DNA of 44,163 nt, from positions 1 to 44,163 of the forward strand of contig CAPZDM010000005.1 in assembly GCA_948745425.1 (NCBI GenBank). The letters are read 5' to 3'. Positions 1 to 10,485 of this stretch are shown in pieces. The DNA comes from an uncultured Clostridia bacterium (GTDB lineage Bacteria; Bacillota; Clostridia; TANB77; CAG-508). The first letter of the stretch is position 1. Each line of letters opens with the position of its first letter. The notes beneath the pieces are model-generated. The model saw nothing but the letters and a program-made list of their open reading frames with translations. It searched no databases and had not been told where the DNA came from. The translations under genes and the position numbers were made by a program.

Positions 1-82
1 ATACTACGAATTTTTTTATAAAAGTTTGTTTCACATCATTGACACATATACAAATATATTTTTACAAAATCGTCAATAACTA

Positions 83-111
83 TTCCAAAATCTATTCATA
101 TATGATATACT
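83..111 (+). promoter_or_regulatory. Probable sigma-A promoter for fmt operon
   Basis: A -35-like TTCCAA (83-88) lies 17 bp before TATACT (106-111). The TG one base upstream of the -10 (103-104) makes it an extended -10. It sits about 40 bp before the fmt start. The -35 is a weak match, so the call rests mainly on the -10 element and its position. Confidence 0.5.
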
Positions 112-152
112 AAATGAACAATAAAAGCTCATAGAAAGGAATGAGTAATATA

Positions 153-1086
153 ATGAGAATACTATTTATGGGAACACCAGATTTTGCGAGAGAATCATTA
201 GAAAAGTTATATAATTCAAATCATGAAATCATTGGTATTGTAACAAATCCAGATAGACCAAAAGGTAGAGGAATGAAAATGACACGGAAGTCCTGTAAAG
301 GAATTTGCAATATCCAAAAATATAAATATATATCAACCACAAAAAGTAAAAGATAATGAAGAATTTATAAATGATATAAAAAAACTAAATCCAGATATCA
401 TATGTGTTGTAGCATATGGAAAGATATTGCCAAAAGAAATATTAGACATTCCAAAATATGGATGTATAAACCTTCATGGTTCGATATTACCTAAATATAG
501 AGGAGCAGCCCCTATCCAATGGGCTATTTTAAATGGAGACAAAACAACAGGTGTAACCACAATTTATATGAATGAAAAAATGGATGAAGGAGACATAATT
601 TTAAAAGAAGAAATAAATATAGGAGAATATGAGACAACTGGAGAACTATGGAATAGGCTATCAAGTATAGGAGCAAAATTATTATTAGAAACAGTAAATC
701 AAATTGAAAAAGGAATAGCCCCAAGGATACCACAAGGAAAAGATTTTACTATTGCACCAATGTTAAACAAAGAGATGTCAAAAATAGACTGGAACATAGA
801 AGCAAGCAAAATAAAAAATTTAGTATGTGGCTTAAATCCTATTATGGGAGCATATACTATGTATGAAGGCAAAAAAATAAAAATATGGAAAATTGAAATT
901 TCAGAAGAGGTATCAAAACAAGTACCAGGATATATTATAGAAGCAAATGATAAAAAAGGCTTAAAAATAGCCACAAAAGATAAAGTGATTATAGTAAAAG
1001 AAATACAAGGGGAAAATTCAAAGAGAATGTCAATAAATGATTTCCTAAGAGGAAATAAACTAGAGATAGGTAAGATTTTAAAATAG
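153..1086 (+). pseudogene. fmt: Methionyl-tRNA formyltransferase, interrupted by a +1 frameshift
   Basis: Fmt transfers a formyl group from 10-formyl-THF to initiator Met-tRNA in the cytoplasm. The first frame (ATG at 153; the ATG at 141 abuts the AAAGGA and is too close) encodes MRILFMGTPDFA and then DRPKGRGMKMT, and goes out of register near 285-292. The second frame resumes at 292 with PVKEFAI and runs to 1086. It carries the family signature INLHGSILPKYRG, with the Asn-x-His pair and the later MDEGD aspartate. Removing one G of the GG at 285-286 gives an uninterrupted protein of about 310 residues, the normal family length (MKMTRSPVKEF across the joint). Both halves are otherwise well conserved with no other stop, so the lesion is recent or a sequencing error. 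Identity is certain; functional state is not. Confidence 0.93.
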
Positions 1087-1162
1087 AGAAAATATGTGGT
1101 GCTAGGATTATGCTTTCCTGCACTTTGAAGAGCTTTATTTATGCGAAAGGAAGGATATAAAA

Positions 1163-2521
1163 ATGAAATATTTTGGAACTGATGGTATAAGAAGAATTGC
1201 AAATACAGAACTTACACCAGAGTTTGTATATGAAATATCAAAAGCAGGAGCATATGTATTAACAAAACATGTAAAAAAAGGAACTAAACCAAGAATTGTA
1301 ATAGGAAGAGATACAAGAATTTCAGGGACATTAATAGAAAGTGCAATGACTGCTGGATTTTTAAGTAGTGGAGCAAATGTAGAACTTGTAGGAGTAGCAC
1401 CAACACCAACAATTGCATACATAACAAAGAAAACTAATGCAGATATGAGTGTTGTAATTTCAGCATCACATAACACATTTGAATATAATGGAATAAAATT
1501 TTTTAGTAATAAAGGAACAAAAATACCTGATGAAATAGAAGAAGAAATAGAAGAAGCCATAGACAGTGGAATTGCATTAAAAAAAGAAATAGACAATGAG
1601 GATATAGGAGTAGCATGTGTTAGAGAAGAATTAATTGATGACTATTTTAATTTTGTAGTAGATATTTTTAAAAATGATATAAAAAAATATAATACACAAA
1701 ATTTTATAGTCGGAATTGATACTGCTAATGGTGCAACATATAAAATCGCAGAAAAAATATTTAAAGAATTAGGAATAAGATATACAATAATAAATAACAA
1801 TCCAGATGGAATAAACATAAATAAAAACTGTGGTTCAACACACCTAGAACAATTAAAAAAATGTGTATTAGAAAACAAGTTAAATCTAGGAATAGCATAT
1901 GATGGGGATGGAGACAGATGTTTAATTGTAAATGAAAAAGGTGAAGAAGTAAATGGAGATGTTGTTTTAGCAATTATTGCAGACTATATGAAGAAAAACG
2001 GTAAATTACAGAAAAATAAAATTGTTGCAACAGTAATGAGTAATATAGGATTAAACAAATATGCAAAGAATAATAACTTAGAATTTGTTCAAACTAAAGT
2101 TGGAGATAGATATGTTCTAGAAGAAATGTTAAAAAATGGTGGAAATCTAGGAGGAGAACAGTCAGGACATATCATTTTATCAGACTTTAATTTAACTGGA
2201 GATGGAATTGTAACATCATTAATGGTTATAAAAATATTATTAGAATCTAGAAAAACTTTTTCAGAAGTTTGTAATGTAATAACAATATATCCACAAACAT
2301 TAATAAATGTAAAAGTAAAGGAATTTGACATGAGTAAATATCCTGAAATTCAAGAAATGATATCAAAAATAGAAAAAGAATTAGAAGGAGAAGGAAGAGT
2401 ATTAATAAGAAAATCAGGAACAGAGCCTTTATTTAGAGTAATGTTAGAAGGAAAAGACAAAAACTACATAGACAAAGCAGCTAAAGACATTGCAAATATT
2501 ATAGAAGATAAAATGAGTTAA
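1163..2521 (+). CDS. glmM: Phosphoglucosamine mutase
   Basis: GlmM interconverts glucosamine-6-phosphate and glucosamine-1-phosphate on the way to UDP-GlcNAc for peptidoglycan. All four phosphohexomutase signatures are visible: the active-site serine loop SASHN near residue 101, the metal-binding DGDGDR near 243, the sugar-binding GGEQSGH near 327, and the phosphate-binding RKSGTEPLFR near 413. The N-terminal FGTDGIRR and the length of 452 residues are typical of GlmM rather than of phosphomannomutases. The start follows GAAAGGAAGGATATAAAA, this genome's usual ribosome site. It lies 76 bp after fmt with no clear terminator between. Confidence 0.95.
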   Translation: MKYFGTDGIRRIANTELTPEFVYEISKAGAYVLTKHVKKGTKPRIVIGRDTRISGTLIESAMTAGFLSSGANVELVGVAPTPTIAYITKKTNADMSVVISASHNTFEYNGIKFFSNKGTKIPDEIEEEIEEAIDSGIALKKEIDNEDIGVACVREELIDDYFNFVVDIFKNDIKKYNTQNFIVGIDTANGATYKIAEKIFKELGIRYTIINNNPDGININKNCGSTHLEQLKKCVLENKLNLGIAYDGDGDRCLIVNEKGEEVNGDVVLAIIADYMKKNGKLQKNKIVATVMSNIGLNKYAKNNNLEFVQTKVGDRYVLEEMLKNGGNLGGEQSGHIILSDFNLTGDGIVTSLMVIKILLESRKTFSEVCNVITIYPQTLINVKVKEFDMSKYPEIQEMISKIEKELEGEGRVLIRKSGTEPLFRVMLEGKDKNYIDKAAKDIANIIEDKMS

Positions 2522-2530
2522 TGAAGTAGG

Positions 2531-2547
2531 GGCGACTAGCAGTCGCC
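2531..2547. repeat. GC-rich perfect hairpin (dispersed family)
   Basis: GGCGACT (2531-2537), loop AGC, AGTCGCC (2541-2547), preceded by TAGG, ten bases after the glmM stop. The 7-bp GC-rich stem stands out in an AT-rich gap and has no T-tract, so it is not a normal intrinsic terminator. It resembles hairpins at 12124, 17856, 29585, 31301 and 32845. Confidence 0.75.
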
Positions 2548-2590
2548 AGCATTTTAGAGAAATTATTTTGAAAGAAGGAATGATATAATA

Positions 2591-4174
2591 ATGGAAGAAA
2601 GAAAAAAATTTTATATAACAACACCAATATATTATCCAAGTGGGAAATTTCATATAGGAACAGCATATACAACAACACTTGCAGATACAATTAAAAGATA
2701 TAAAGAATTAAGAGGATATGATGCAAGGCTATTAACAGGACTAGATGAGCATGGGCAAAAAATTCAAGAAGTAGCAAAAAAAGAAGGAAAAACACCACAA
2801 GAGCATGTAGATAAAATGGCAGAAGATGCAAAAAAACTATGGGCTAAAATGGATATTAAATATGATGATTTTATACGTACCACAGAAGAAAGACACTCTA
2901 AAGTAGTAGAAGAAATATTTGATAGATTAATGGAACAAGGAGACATATATAAAGGGGAATATGAAGGATGGTATTGTATGCCATGTGAGACATATTTTAC
3001 AGAGACTCAATTAAAAGATGGAAAATGCCCTGAATGTGGACGTGAAGTAAAGAAAATGAAAGAAGAATCATATTTCTTTAATATGAAAAAATATGCAGAA
3101 AGACTTATAAAATTTTATAATGATAATCCTGACTTTATACAACCAGAATCAAGAAAAAATGAACTATTTAATAATTTCTTAAAGCCAGGTCTTGAAGACT
3201 TATGTGTAACTAGGACAACTTTTGACTGGGGAATAAAAGTAAGAAAAGACCCAAAACATGTAATATATGTATGGTTAGATGCTTTAACAAACTATATTAC
3301 AGCATTAGGATATTTATCAGAAGATGATACATTATTAAAGAAATACTGGCCTGCTGATTTACAAATTGTTGGAAAAGACATTATAAGATTTCATGGAATA
3401 TATTGGCCAATATTCTTAATGGCATTAGACCTACCACTCCCAAAGAAAATTTATGCACATGGATTTATAATGATGAAAGATGGTAAAATGTCAAAATCAA
3501 AAGGAAATGTTGTTTATCCAGAAATGTTAATAGATAGATATGGACTAGATGCTTTTAAATACTTCTTATTAAGAGAATTCACATTTGGGCAAGATGCAGT
3601 ATTTTCGCCAGAAGGATTTATTGAAAGATTTAACTTTGATTTATGTAATGACTTAGGAAATCTTTTAAATAGAACAATAGGAATGATAAATAAATATTTT
3701 AATGGAACAATACAAACAAATTTAAATGCAAAAACAGAATTTGATGATGAACTAGAAAAGTTCACAGAAGAAGAAATACAAAATGTAGAACAATGTATGG
3801 ATAGTTATCATATTAGTAATGCATTAGAAAATATATGGAGCATAATATCTAGGACAAATAAATATATAGATGAAACTGCCCCATGGGTACTTGCAAAAAA
3901 TGAAGAAAAGGAAAAACTAGCTTCTGTAATGTATCATCTAAGTGAAAATTTAAGAAAAATAGCAATAATGATATTACCTATAATGAATAATACAGGAAAA
4001 GAAATATTAAGACAATTAGGAATAAATGAAAAAGAACTACATGAATGGGAAAGCATAAAAAATGGAACAAAGATAAGTAATGGAACAAAAGTTATCGAAA
4101 AGGGAGAACCATTATTTATGAGATTGGATATGGAAGAAGAAATCTCATATATTAAAGAAAAAATGAAAAAATAG
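2591..4174 (+). CDS. metG: Methionyl-tRNA synthetase (short form)
   Basis: Class I aminoacyl-tRNA synthetase charging tRNA-Met. The N-terminus reads [17 protein letters not shown], the HIGH-type signature (around residues 20-23). A zinc knuckle of two CxxC pairs (CMPC and CPEC, about residues 127-148) follows, and KMSKS lies within [10 protein letters not shown] near residue 298. At 527 residues it ends after the anticodon-binding helical domain and lacks the C-terminal tRNA-binding (OB-fold) extension that makes many Firmicute MetRS about 650 residues. The start follows GAAGGAATGATATAATA. No T-box leader fits in the 70-bp gap upstream. Confidence 0.95.
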   Translation: MEERKKFYITTPIYYPSGKFHIGTAYTTTLADTIKRYKELRGYDARLLTGLDEHGQKIQEVAKKEGKTPQEHVDKMAEDAKKLWAKMDIKYDDFIRTTEERHSKVVEEIFDRLMEQGDIYKGEYEGWYCMPCETYFTETQLKDGKCPECGREVKKMKEESYFFNMKKYAERLIKFYNDNPDFIQPESRKNELFNNFLKPGLEDLCVTRTTFDWGIKVRKDPKHVIYVWLDALTNYITALGYLSEDDTLLKKYWPADLQIVGKDIIRFHGIYWPIFLMALDLPLPKKIYAHGFIMMKDGKMSKSKGNVVYPEMLIDRYGLDAFKYFLLREFTFGQDAVFSPEGFIERFNFDLCNDLGNLLNRTIGMINKYFNGTIQTNLNAKTEFDDELEKFTEEEIQNVEQCMDSYHISNALENIWSIISRTNKYIDETAPWVLAKNEEKEKLASVMYHLSENLRKIAIMILPIMNNTGKEILRQLGINEKELHEWESIKNGTKISNGTKVIEKGEPLFMRLDMEEEISYIKEKMKK

Positions 4175-4189
4175 AAAATGGAGAAAAAT

Positions 4190-4753
4190 ATGAAAGATAC
4201 AATTATAATAGTAGAAGGACCACAAGGAACAGGAAAAACTACAGTAACAAATTATTTAAGAGAAAAGATGGAAGCGACAGACTTATATAGATTATCAGGA
4301 ATAAAAGATAAAACAGAAACAGGAAAAGAAAAAATAAAAATTAAATATGAAAAACTATTGGATTATATAGAAAGTTGTAAAGACATAAATATGATATTCG
4401 ATAGAAACTTTTTCTCAAATGAAGTATATGCAAGATTAGGATATCAAAAATATAAATTTTCAGATATATATGAAAATTTATTAAACAGGTTAAATAATAT
4501 TGATGCAAACATATATCTTGTAATACTATATTTAGAAGATGAAGCAGAATTTGAAAATAGACTAAAAAGAGACAAACATGAATATCAAAAATTTGAAGCT
4601 CAAAGTAGTATACTTCAACAAAGAGAATACCTAAAATTAGCTGATGAAGTAGAAAAGAAAGCAAAAAACATAAAAGTAATAAGATTTAATACAGATAATG
4701 ATGGATTATTTGAACAAAAGATGGAAAAATACTTTAGCCACTTATTTTTCTAG
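4190..4753 (+). CDS. Thymidylate-kinase-like P-loop nucleoside/nucleotide kinase
   Basis: A Walker A loop GPQGTGKTT lies near the N-terminus (IIIVEGPQGTGKTTV). A later DRNFFSNEVYA segment resembles the DR(x)xxS motif of dNMP and deoxynucleoside kinases, and a LKRDKHEYQKFE lid-like segment follows. About 187 residues. I prefer ATG 4190 over the in-frame ATG 4178 because GGAG at 4180-4183 is then well spaced and leaves only a 15-bp gap after metG. The exact substrate (dTMP or another nucleoside) cannot be decided from sequence. It probably belongs to the same operon as metG and nadD. Confidence 0.75.
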   Translation: MKDTIIIVEGPQGTGKTTVTNYLREKMEATDLYRLSGIKDKTETGKEKIKIKYEKLLDYIESCKDINMIFDRNFFSNEVYARLGYQKYKFSDIYENLLNRLNNIDANIYLVILYLEDEAEFENRLKRDKHEYQKFEAQSSILQQREYLKLADEVEKKAKNIKVIRFNTDNDGLFEQKMEKYFSHLFF

Positions 4754-4780
4754 ATTATGTTTTAATAAAAGGAGTAAAAA

Positions 4781-5371
4781 ATGTCAAAAATAGGATTATA
4801 TGGAGGAAGCTTCAATCCACCAACAAAAGCACATATAGAACTAGCAAAAAAAGTAATAAATCAATGTAATCTAGACAAAATAATATTTGTACCAGTGGGA
4901 GACTTGTACCAAAAGGAAGGGCTAGCAAAGGGAGTAGATAGATACAACATGTTAAAAATAGCATGTAATGGACATAAAAATCTTGAAGTATCAGATATAG
5001 AAATAAAAAACAACAAAAATTATAAAACAATAGAAATATTTAAAATATTAAAAGATAAATATACAAAAGAAGAACCTTTTTTTATAATGGGAGCAGATAA
5101 TTTAGAAAAACTGCCATTTTGGTATGAAAGTAATAATCTAGTAAGTAATTACAATTACATAATATTAGACAGAGGTTCAAATAAAGCAAAAAACATAATA
5201 GAAAATAATGAACTTCTAAAAAAGAATAAGAAAAGATTTATAATAATAAGCAATGGAGAGTTTTATGATTGTTCTTCAACAACAATTAGACAACAGATAA
5301 AAAAGAGAGAAAAACCAGAAAATCTAGATGATGGAGTATATAATTACATAAGAGAAAATAATATTTATTAG
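4781..5371 (+). CDS. nadD: Nicotinate-nucleotide adenylyltransferase
   Basis: NadD adenylates nicotinate mononucleotide to deamido-NAD in NAD synthesis. The start IGLYGGSFNPPTKAHIELA contains the nucleotidyltransferase GSFNP plus KAH variant of the (T/H)xGH motif. FIMGADNLEKLPFWY in the middle and CSSTTIRQQIKKRE near the C-terminus (the ISSTxIR signature) are typical of NadD. At 196 residues the length is normal. The ribosome site AAAAGGAGT precedes ATG 4781. A second adenylyltransferase-like gene of the NMN type lies at 43557. Confidence 0.93.
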   Translation: MSKIGLYGGSFNPPTKAHIELAKKVINQCNLDKIIFVPVGDLYQKEGLAKGVDRYNMLKIACNGHKNLEVSDIEIKNNKNYKTIEIFKILKDKYTKEEPFFIMGADNLEKLPFWYESNNLVSNYNYIILDRGSNKAKNIIENNELLKKNKKRFIIISNGEFYDCSSTTIRQQIKKREKPENLDDGVYNYIRENNIY

Positions 5372-5402
5372 ATAATTAATCACTGTAAAAGGAAGGTGCA
5401 TT

Positions 5403-7376
5403 ATGAAAAAAATAAATAATTTTATCTTATGGGCATTTTTTATAATATATGAAGAAATAATTTTCTCAATAGCGATATTTAATTCAATAAAATCATTAGG
5501 ATATATAATTTTATTCAGTACAATGTTTACAGTTGTTTTACATTTATTAACAACTATCAAAAGAAAACCAAGCATAATTCTTAGTTACATATTTATAATA
5601 ACCATTATAGGAATTTTCATAGCACAATTTATATATTACAATATTTATCAAGCTATAATATCATTTTATTCAGCCACAAATGGAGCAAGACAAATATTGC
5701 AATTTTCCACAACAATATTAGAAACTGCCTTAAACAAATGGTACATAATAATACTATTTATATTACCAATTATAGGTTTTATGGTATTACATAAAAAAGA
5801 CAAAATCGAATTTGAAAATAAAAAAGTAAAACAAAAATTGATTACAATAATAATAGGTTTAATATCACAGATAATAGCATTAACATGTATAATAAGTACA
5901 AATATAGATGAAATATATTCAAGCAGAAACTTATATTATAATGTAAATGCCCCTACTATTACTGCAAATAAATTTGGAATTTTAACAACTATGAGATTAG
6001 ATTTAACAAGGCTATTAGTTGGATTTGAAGAGAAAAGCACATTAGTAACAGGAGAACAAACCATAGTAAGACAAGAAAATGCAAATAATGAAATAGAATA
6101 TAATTCTTTAGACATTGATTGGAACAACTTGATAGATAATGAAACAAATTCAAATATTAGTAGTATTTATGAATATATGTCAAAACAAGAGCCAAGTAAA
6201 AAGAATGAATATACAGGAATGTTTGAAGGGAAAAATTTAATAGTATTTGTTGCAGAATCATTTACAGACTTAGCAATTAATGAAGAATTAACACCAACAT
6301 TATATAAATTATATTCAGAAGGATTTCAATTTGATAACTTTTACACACCATTATATCCAGTAAGTACAGCAGATGGAGAATATATGACAGATACATCATT
6401 AATACCAGAAGAAGGAATATGGAGCTTAGAAAAGGTAGAAAAGAATTATATGCCATATTCATATGCCAATATATTTAAAAAATTAGGATACTCAACTCAA
6501 GCATATCATAACCACACAGCTACATATTATAATAGGCACAAATACCTAAAAGGTATGGGATATAATTCATATTTAGCAAAAGGAAATGGTTTAGAAAAAA
6601 GGATAAATCTTAATAATTGGCCCAATAGTGATTTAGAGATGATAGACGCAACAACAGAGGATTATTTAAAAGGTGAAAATGAAAAATTTTTAACATATTA
6701 TATGACTGTAAGTGGACATTTACAATATACATACAGTGGAAACAAAATGGTAGAAAAGAACTGGAAATATGTAGAAAGTTTAGATTACTCAGAAAAAGCC
6801 AAAGGGTATCTAGCAGCACAAATTGAATTAGATAGAGCAGTAGAATTATTAATAAAAAGATTAGAAGAAGTTGGAAAATTAGAAAATACTGTAATATTAA
6901 TCAGTGGAGACCATTATCCATATGGACTAACATTAGATGAAGTAAATGAATTATCAGAAAATAAAAGAGATGAAAACTTCGAAAAACACCACTCAACAGC
7001 ATTAATATGGAATAGTGAAATAAAAGAACCAATAAAAGTAGAAAAAATAAGTAGCAGTTTAGATATACTACCAACAATGCTAAACTTATTTGGAATAGAG
7101 TTCGACTCTAGATTATTAATGGGGAGAGATATTTTATCAGATAGCAAACCATTAGTTATATATTCAAATAGAAGTTTTATAACAGAATATGGAAAATATG
7201 AAGCATTAACAAATAAATTTGAAGCATTTGGAGAATTAAATGAAGAATTTAATGTAGATACACATGTAAAAAATATAAGCAATACAATTTACAATAAATA
7301 TCAAATATCAAAGTTAATATTAGATAATGACTTTTATAGAAAACTTTGGTCATCATTAGGGTGGGAGATAAATTAA
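5403..7376 (+). CDS. LTA-synthase-like membrane phosphotransferase (sulfatase fold)
   Basis: The first ~170 residues hold about five hydrophobic membrane segments. An extracellular alkaline-phosphatase/sulfatase-fold domain follows: NLIVFVAESFTDLAINEELTP carries the metal-binding Glu, PVSTADGEYM contains the presumed catalytic Thr, and ISGDHYPYGL gives the distal Asp-His metal ligands. This architecture is that of LtaS/YfnI-type enzymes, which transfer glycerol phosphate from phosphatidylglycerol to lipoteichoic acid. Related proteins transfer other phospho-groups, so the polymer is inferred. 657 residues, typical. Ribosome site GGAAGGTG before ATG 5403. Confidence 0.85.
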   Translation: MKKINNFILWAFFIIYEEIIFSIAIFNSIKSLGYIILFSTMFTVVLHLLTTIKRKPSIILSYIFIITIIGIFIAQFIYYNIYQAIISFYSATNGARQILQFSTTILETALNKWYIIILFILPIIGFMVLHKKDKIEFENKKVKQKLITIIIGLISQIIALTCIISTNIDEIYSSRNLYYNVNAPTITANKFGILTTMRLDLTRLLVGFEEKSTLVTGEQTIVRQENANNEIEYNSLDIDWNNLIDNETNSNISSIYEYMSKQEPSKKNEYTGMFEGKNLIVFVAESFTDLAINEELTPTLYKLYSEGFQFDNFYTPLYPVSTADGEYMTDTSLIPEEGIWSLEKVEKNYMPYSYANIFKKLGYSTQAYHNHTATYYNRHKYLKGMGYNSYLAKGNGLEKRINLNNWPNSDLEMIDATTEDYLKGENEKFLTYYMTVSGHLQYTYSGNKMVEKNWKYVESLDYSEKAKGYLAAQIELDRAVELLIKRLEEVGKLENTVILISGDHYPYGLTLDEVNELSENKRDENFEKHHSTALIWNSEIKEPIKVEKISSSLDILPTMLNLFGIEFDSRLLMGRDILSDSKPLVIYSNRSFITEYGKYEALTNKFEAFGELNEEFNVDTHVKNISNTIYNKYQISKLILDNDFYRKLWSSLGWEIN

Positions 7377-7387
7377 TAAAAATGCAC

Positions 7388-7416
7388 TTGCCAAAAATAG
7401 TATTATATTGTAAAAT
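7388..7416 (+). promoter_or_regulatory. Probable sigma-A promoter for the MFS gene
   Basis: TTGCCA (7388-7393), 17-bp spacer, TAAAAT (7411-7416), 24 bp before ATG 7441. The gap from the LTA-synthase-like gene is only 64 bp, so readthrough is also possible. Confidence 0.5.
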
Positions 7417-7440
7417 TATGACTAAAAGAGGTTAAATCAA

Positions 7441-8814
7441 ATGATAGAAGAAGAAAAAATAATAAAAGCGAAAGAAAGAAATAGAAAAATATTTCCCATA
7501 TATAAAATGTTTTCATGGGACTTATTGTTTTATTATACAATAAGTTTCCTATTTTTAAGTCAAGTAAAGGAATTAAGTGTATCAGATATATTTTTAGGTG
7601 ATGCATTTTATGCGATTTTTAAGATAATATTTCAACCATTAGCACCAATAGTAATCAATTCCCTTGGAAAAAGAAAATCAACTATATTAGGAAACATATT
7701 AGTTGCGAGTAGCATTTTACTTATGATACTATTAGAAGGAAGTGTTAAAAATCTTATAATAGCAAATTTATTTATGGCAATAGGATTTATAATTAAGAAT
7801 ATATGTGAAGCTTGTATACTTAAAGAAAACATAGAAGACGATAAAAATAAGAACCATAATTTTTCAAAAATAGACAGTAAAGGTTCTGTGTATTATTATA
7901 TTTTTGATGCTATTTCTTCAGCAGCTACAGGATTTTTATTCGTAATAAATCCATATATTCCAATGTACTTATGCTTTATTTTTTGTATAATAGCAACTTT
8001 AATATCTTTTAAATTTGAACATTATGAAGTAAAAAAAGAAAAGCAAGAAAGAGAACCACTACTAGAAGTACTAGCAAAAAAAATAAGTTTATCCAAAAAA
8101 GAATATGCATTTATATTAAAATCCAGAAGATTACATTCACTAATACTATTTATGTGTTTATTTAATGCAATATTATATATACGTTCGACTATTGCTAGTA
8201 GTATATTTGTAGATATTGGAATACCAAACAAATATTTTGGAGTAATTGGGGCAGTACTTGCATTAGCTTCAACTATAGCAACATCTAAGCAAAATTTCTT
8301 CCATAAAAAATTACGTAATAAAGTGCTTACATTTTTTTCACTAGGATATTCTGTAGCATATATAACGATTGGTATAATGGCAATTTTAAAAATAAATTAT
8401 GTTTTAACTGTAACCATTGTATTATTAATGATGATACTACAAAAAGCTATAAAAGGACCATACAATACATTAATAAAAAGATATTTGAATAGCTTTTCTA
8501 ATAATAGTATCTCAGTAAGAATATATTCAACTGCTAATTTAATGGAAGACATAGGTGCGATGATATCTTCATTTTCAGTATCATTGCTATTAAAACAGAC
8601 AACAACTCCATATGCAAGTTTAATTATAGGAATAGTATCATTAATATTATTTATAGTAGTATTAGATTACATGAAAACAAGAATAGGACTAAAACCAGAA
8701 GAATATAGAAAACAAGATATTCAGTTTAATGCTAAAGAAAAAGAGGAAGTAAATGTGATACAAATAGCAGTTGGACTAGATGAAAGAGGAAAAACTAATG
8801 TTAGAATATATTAA
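7441..8814 (+). CDS. MFS-like multi-pass transporter
   Basis: A polytopic protein of 457 residues with about twelve hydrophobic segments in two halves, split by a charged cytoplasmic loop (FEHYEVKKEKQEREP and onward, about residues 195-225). LGKRKSTILGNILV after the second or third segment resembles the loop 2-3 motif of the major facilitator superfamily. The last ~45 residues are soluble. No substrate is indicated. It converges with the flippase gene on the other strand, with only 15 bp between the stop codons. Confidence 0.65.
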   Translation: MIEEEKIIKAKERNRKIFPIYKMFSWDLLFYYTISFLFLSQVKELSVSDIFLGDAFYAIFKIIFQPLAPIVINSLGKRKSTILGNILVASSILLMILLEGSVKNLIIANLFMAIGFIIKNICEACILKENIEDDKNKNHNFSKIDSKGSVYYYIFDAISSAATGFLFVINPYIPMYLCFIFCIIATLISFKFEHYEVKKEKQEREPLLEVLAKKISLSKKEYAFILKSRRLHSLILFMCLFNAILYIRSTIASSIFVDIGIPNKYFGVIGAVLALASTIATSKQNFFHKKLRNKVLTFFSLGYSVAYITIGIMAILKINYVLTVTIVLLMMILQKAIKGPYNTLIKRYLNSFSNNSISVRIYSTANLMEDIGAMISSFSVSLLLKQTTTPYASLIIGIVSLILFIVVLDYMKTRIGLKPEEYRKQDIQFNAKEKEEVNVIQIAVGLDERGKTNVRIY

Positions 8815-8829
8815 AGTTATTTTATAAAT

Positions 8830-10362
8830 TTATTTTTTTATGTTACTCTTACAATAGGTAACTTTATCAGACTTGCGTAATTTAAACAATTCAGCAAATA
8901 AAATCAACAGTAAATAAACAACAATAAATACAACAATCTTAATCATTACAATTAATTTTCTACTAGTTAAATAATAGTCAAAAGTATCAAAAACAAATTT
9001 TATAATAAGTATTAAAACCAAAGGTAAAATTACACAAAAAACGTAATCAAAACGAAAATGAGTTTCTTTATATAATTGATACAAGCTAACACAGAAATTA
9101 AAAATTTCACTAGTATATAGAATTATAATATATCCATAAATACCATAAATAGGAATAAATGAATAAATTAAAGTAATTGTAATAAACAAATCAGCAATAT
9201 TACAATACATAACCTCAACTTGGCGATCCAGCCCTTTTAGCATAGAATCGATAATTGTATCCAAATACATAAAAATAATAATAGGGCATAGAAGTACCAC
9301 AAATTCTACAGTCTCTAAATTATGATAAACAATAGTGCAAATCTCTTCAGTAAAAGTTAAAAAAACGCCAATCATACAAATAGAAAACACAGAAGCAATC
9401 TTAAAAATAAAACAAATAATTCTATTCATTGTAGAATAATTATTATTAAGTTTAAAGTTAGCAAATTCAGGAATTAGTAATCCAGCAAATGAATTTATAA
9501 AAACACTTGGAAACATAAGTAATGGAAAAGTCATACCATTTATTAAACCATATTGGGAAAAAGCTAGGTCAGCAGAATGAGTATGTTTTTCCAAACGTAT
9601 TGGTATCAAAGACTGTTTTAAAGTAGAAAGACCAGAACGTATAATAGAAGTAACTGCTACTGGTAAAGAAATTTTTAAAATTCTTGATAAATAATTATTA
9701 TTTCTTTTACTAGCACTATAAAGTTTTCTTTTATCCAAATAATAAAGAATATATGAAAACAAAAATTCAAAAATGCTAGCAATAGTACTAGAAAGCACTA
9801 AAAATGAACATACTAAATCTATATTATTAGCAGGAAAAATATATAGAAACATACAAGTAAGACCAACTCTAATAAATAGGCTAGAAGTTCTAATAAAAGA
9901 GCTCTTTGAGACTTTTCTAATACCAGAAAAATAACCAGAAAGAGAAGTAGTTATGGATACAAAGGGAAGACTTATAGCCAATATATATAATGGCTTTGCA
10001 GAGATTTTATTCATTAATAAATTAGACACTAAAAAGGGAGTACATATAAATAAAATAATACTTGCCAATACACCAAAAAAAAGGCTATAAAAAATACATT
10101 TTCTCATAGCAATAGTAACACCACTAGAACCATTTGTATCAACTTCTTCTGCAACAATACGTGTTGCAGCAAGACTAATACCAGCATTAGCAATAGTAGT
10201 TGCAAAAAGGTATATAGACATTATAAGTTCAAAAAGACCAGAACCCTCACTACCAATTTTATTCGCAACATATACGCTAAAGAACATATCAATAGCTCTA
10301 ATTAAAATTGAAGTTATTGTTAAAATAATTGTATTAAATAAAAAAAGTTTAAAACGACTCAT
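8830..10362 (-). CDS. SpoVB-like MOP-superfamily lipid II/oligosaccharide flippase
   Basis: 510 residues with about 12-14 hydrophobic segments. The N-terminus reads NTIILTITSILIRAID and SVYVANKIGSEGSGLF, then NAGISLAATRIVAEE, which match the stage V sporulation protein B/MurJ-type branch of the MOP superfamily. Such proteins flip undecaprenyl-linked wall precursors across the membrane; SpoVB acts on spore cortex. No strong ribosome site precedes the ATG. This is the only leftward gene in the first 38 kb. A role in sporulation or in general wall synthesis cannot be separated by sequence alone. Confidence 0.82.
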   Translation of the reverse strand: MSRFKLFLFNTIILTITSILIRAIDMFFSVYVANKIGSEGSGLFELIMSIYLFATTIANAGISLAATRIVAEEVDTNGSSGVTIAMRKCIFYSLFFGVLASIILFICTPFLVSNLLMNKISAKPLYILAISLPFVSITTSLSGYFSGIRKVSKSSFIRTSSLFIRVGLTCMFLYIFPANNIDLVCSFLVLSSTIASIFEFLFSYILYYLDKRKLYSASKRNNNYLSRILKISLPVAVTSIIRSGLSTLKQSLIPIRLEKHTHSADLAFSQYGLINGMTFPLLMFPSVFINSFAGLLIPEFANFKLNNNYSTMNRIICFIFKIASVFSICMIGVFLTFTEEICTIVYHNLETVEFVVLLCPIIIFMYLDTIIDSMLKGLDRQVEVMYCNIADLFITITLIYSFIPIYGIYGYIIILYTSEIFNFCVSLYQLYKETHFRFDYVFCVILPLVLILIIKFVFDTFDYYLTSRKLIVMIKIVVFIVVYLLLILFAELFKLRKSDKVTYCKSNIKK

Positions 10363-10450
10363 ACAAATATTTATATTAATAATAAATAAAAAATATGAAA
10401 TATAACTAAAAATTTACAAAAAATTACCTATAAAAAAATCAAAAATCATA

Positions 10451-10479
10451 TTGATTTAATTCATATATGATGATATAAT
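10451..10479 (+). promoter_or_regulatory. Strong sigma-A promoter for the 6S-like RNA
   Basis: TTGATT (10451-10456), exactly 17 bp, then a perfect TATAAT (10474-10479). Transcription would start about 10486, and no ORF follows for 330 bp, so it drives an RNA gene. Confidence 0.8.
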
Positions 10480-10485
10480 ATTAAT

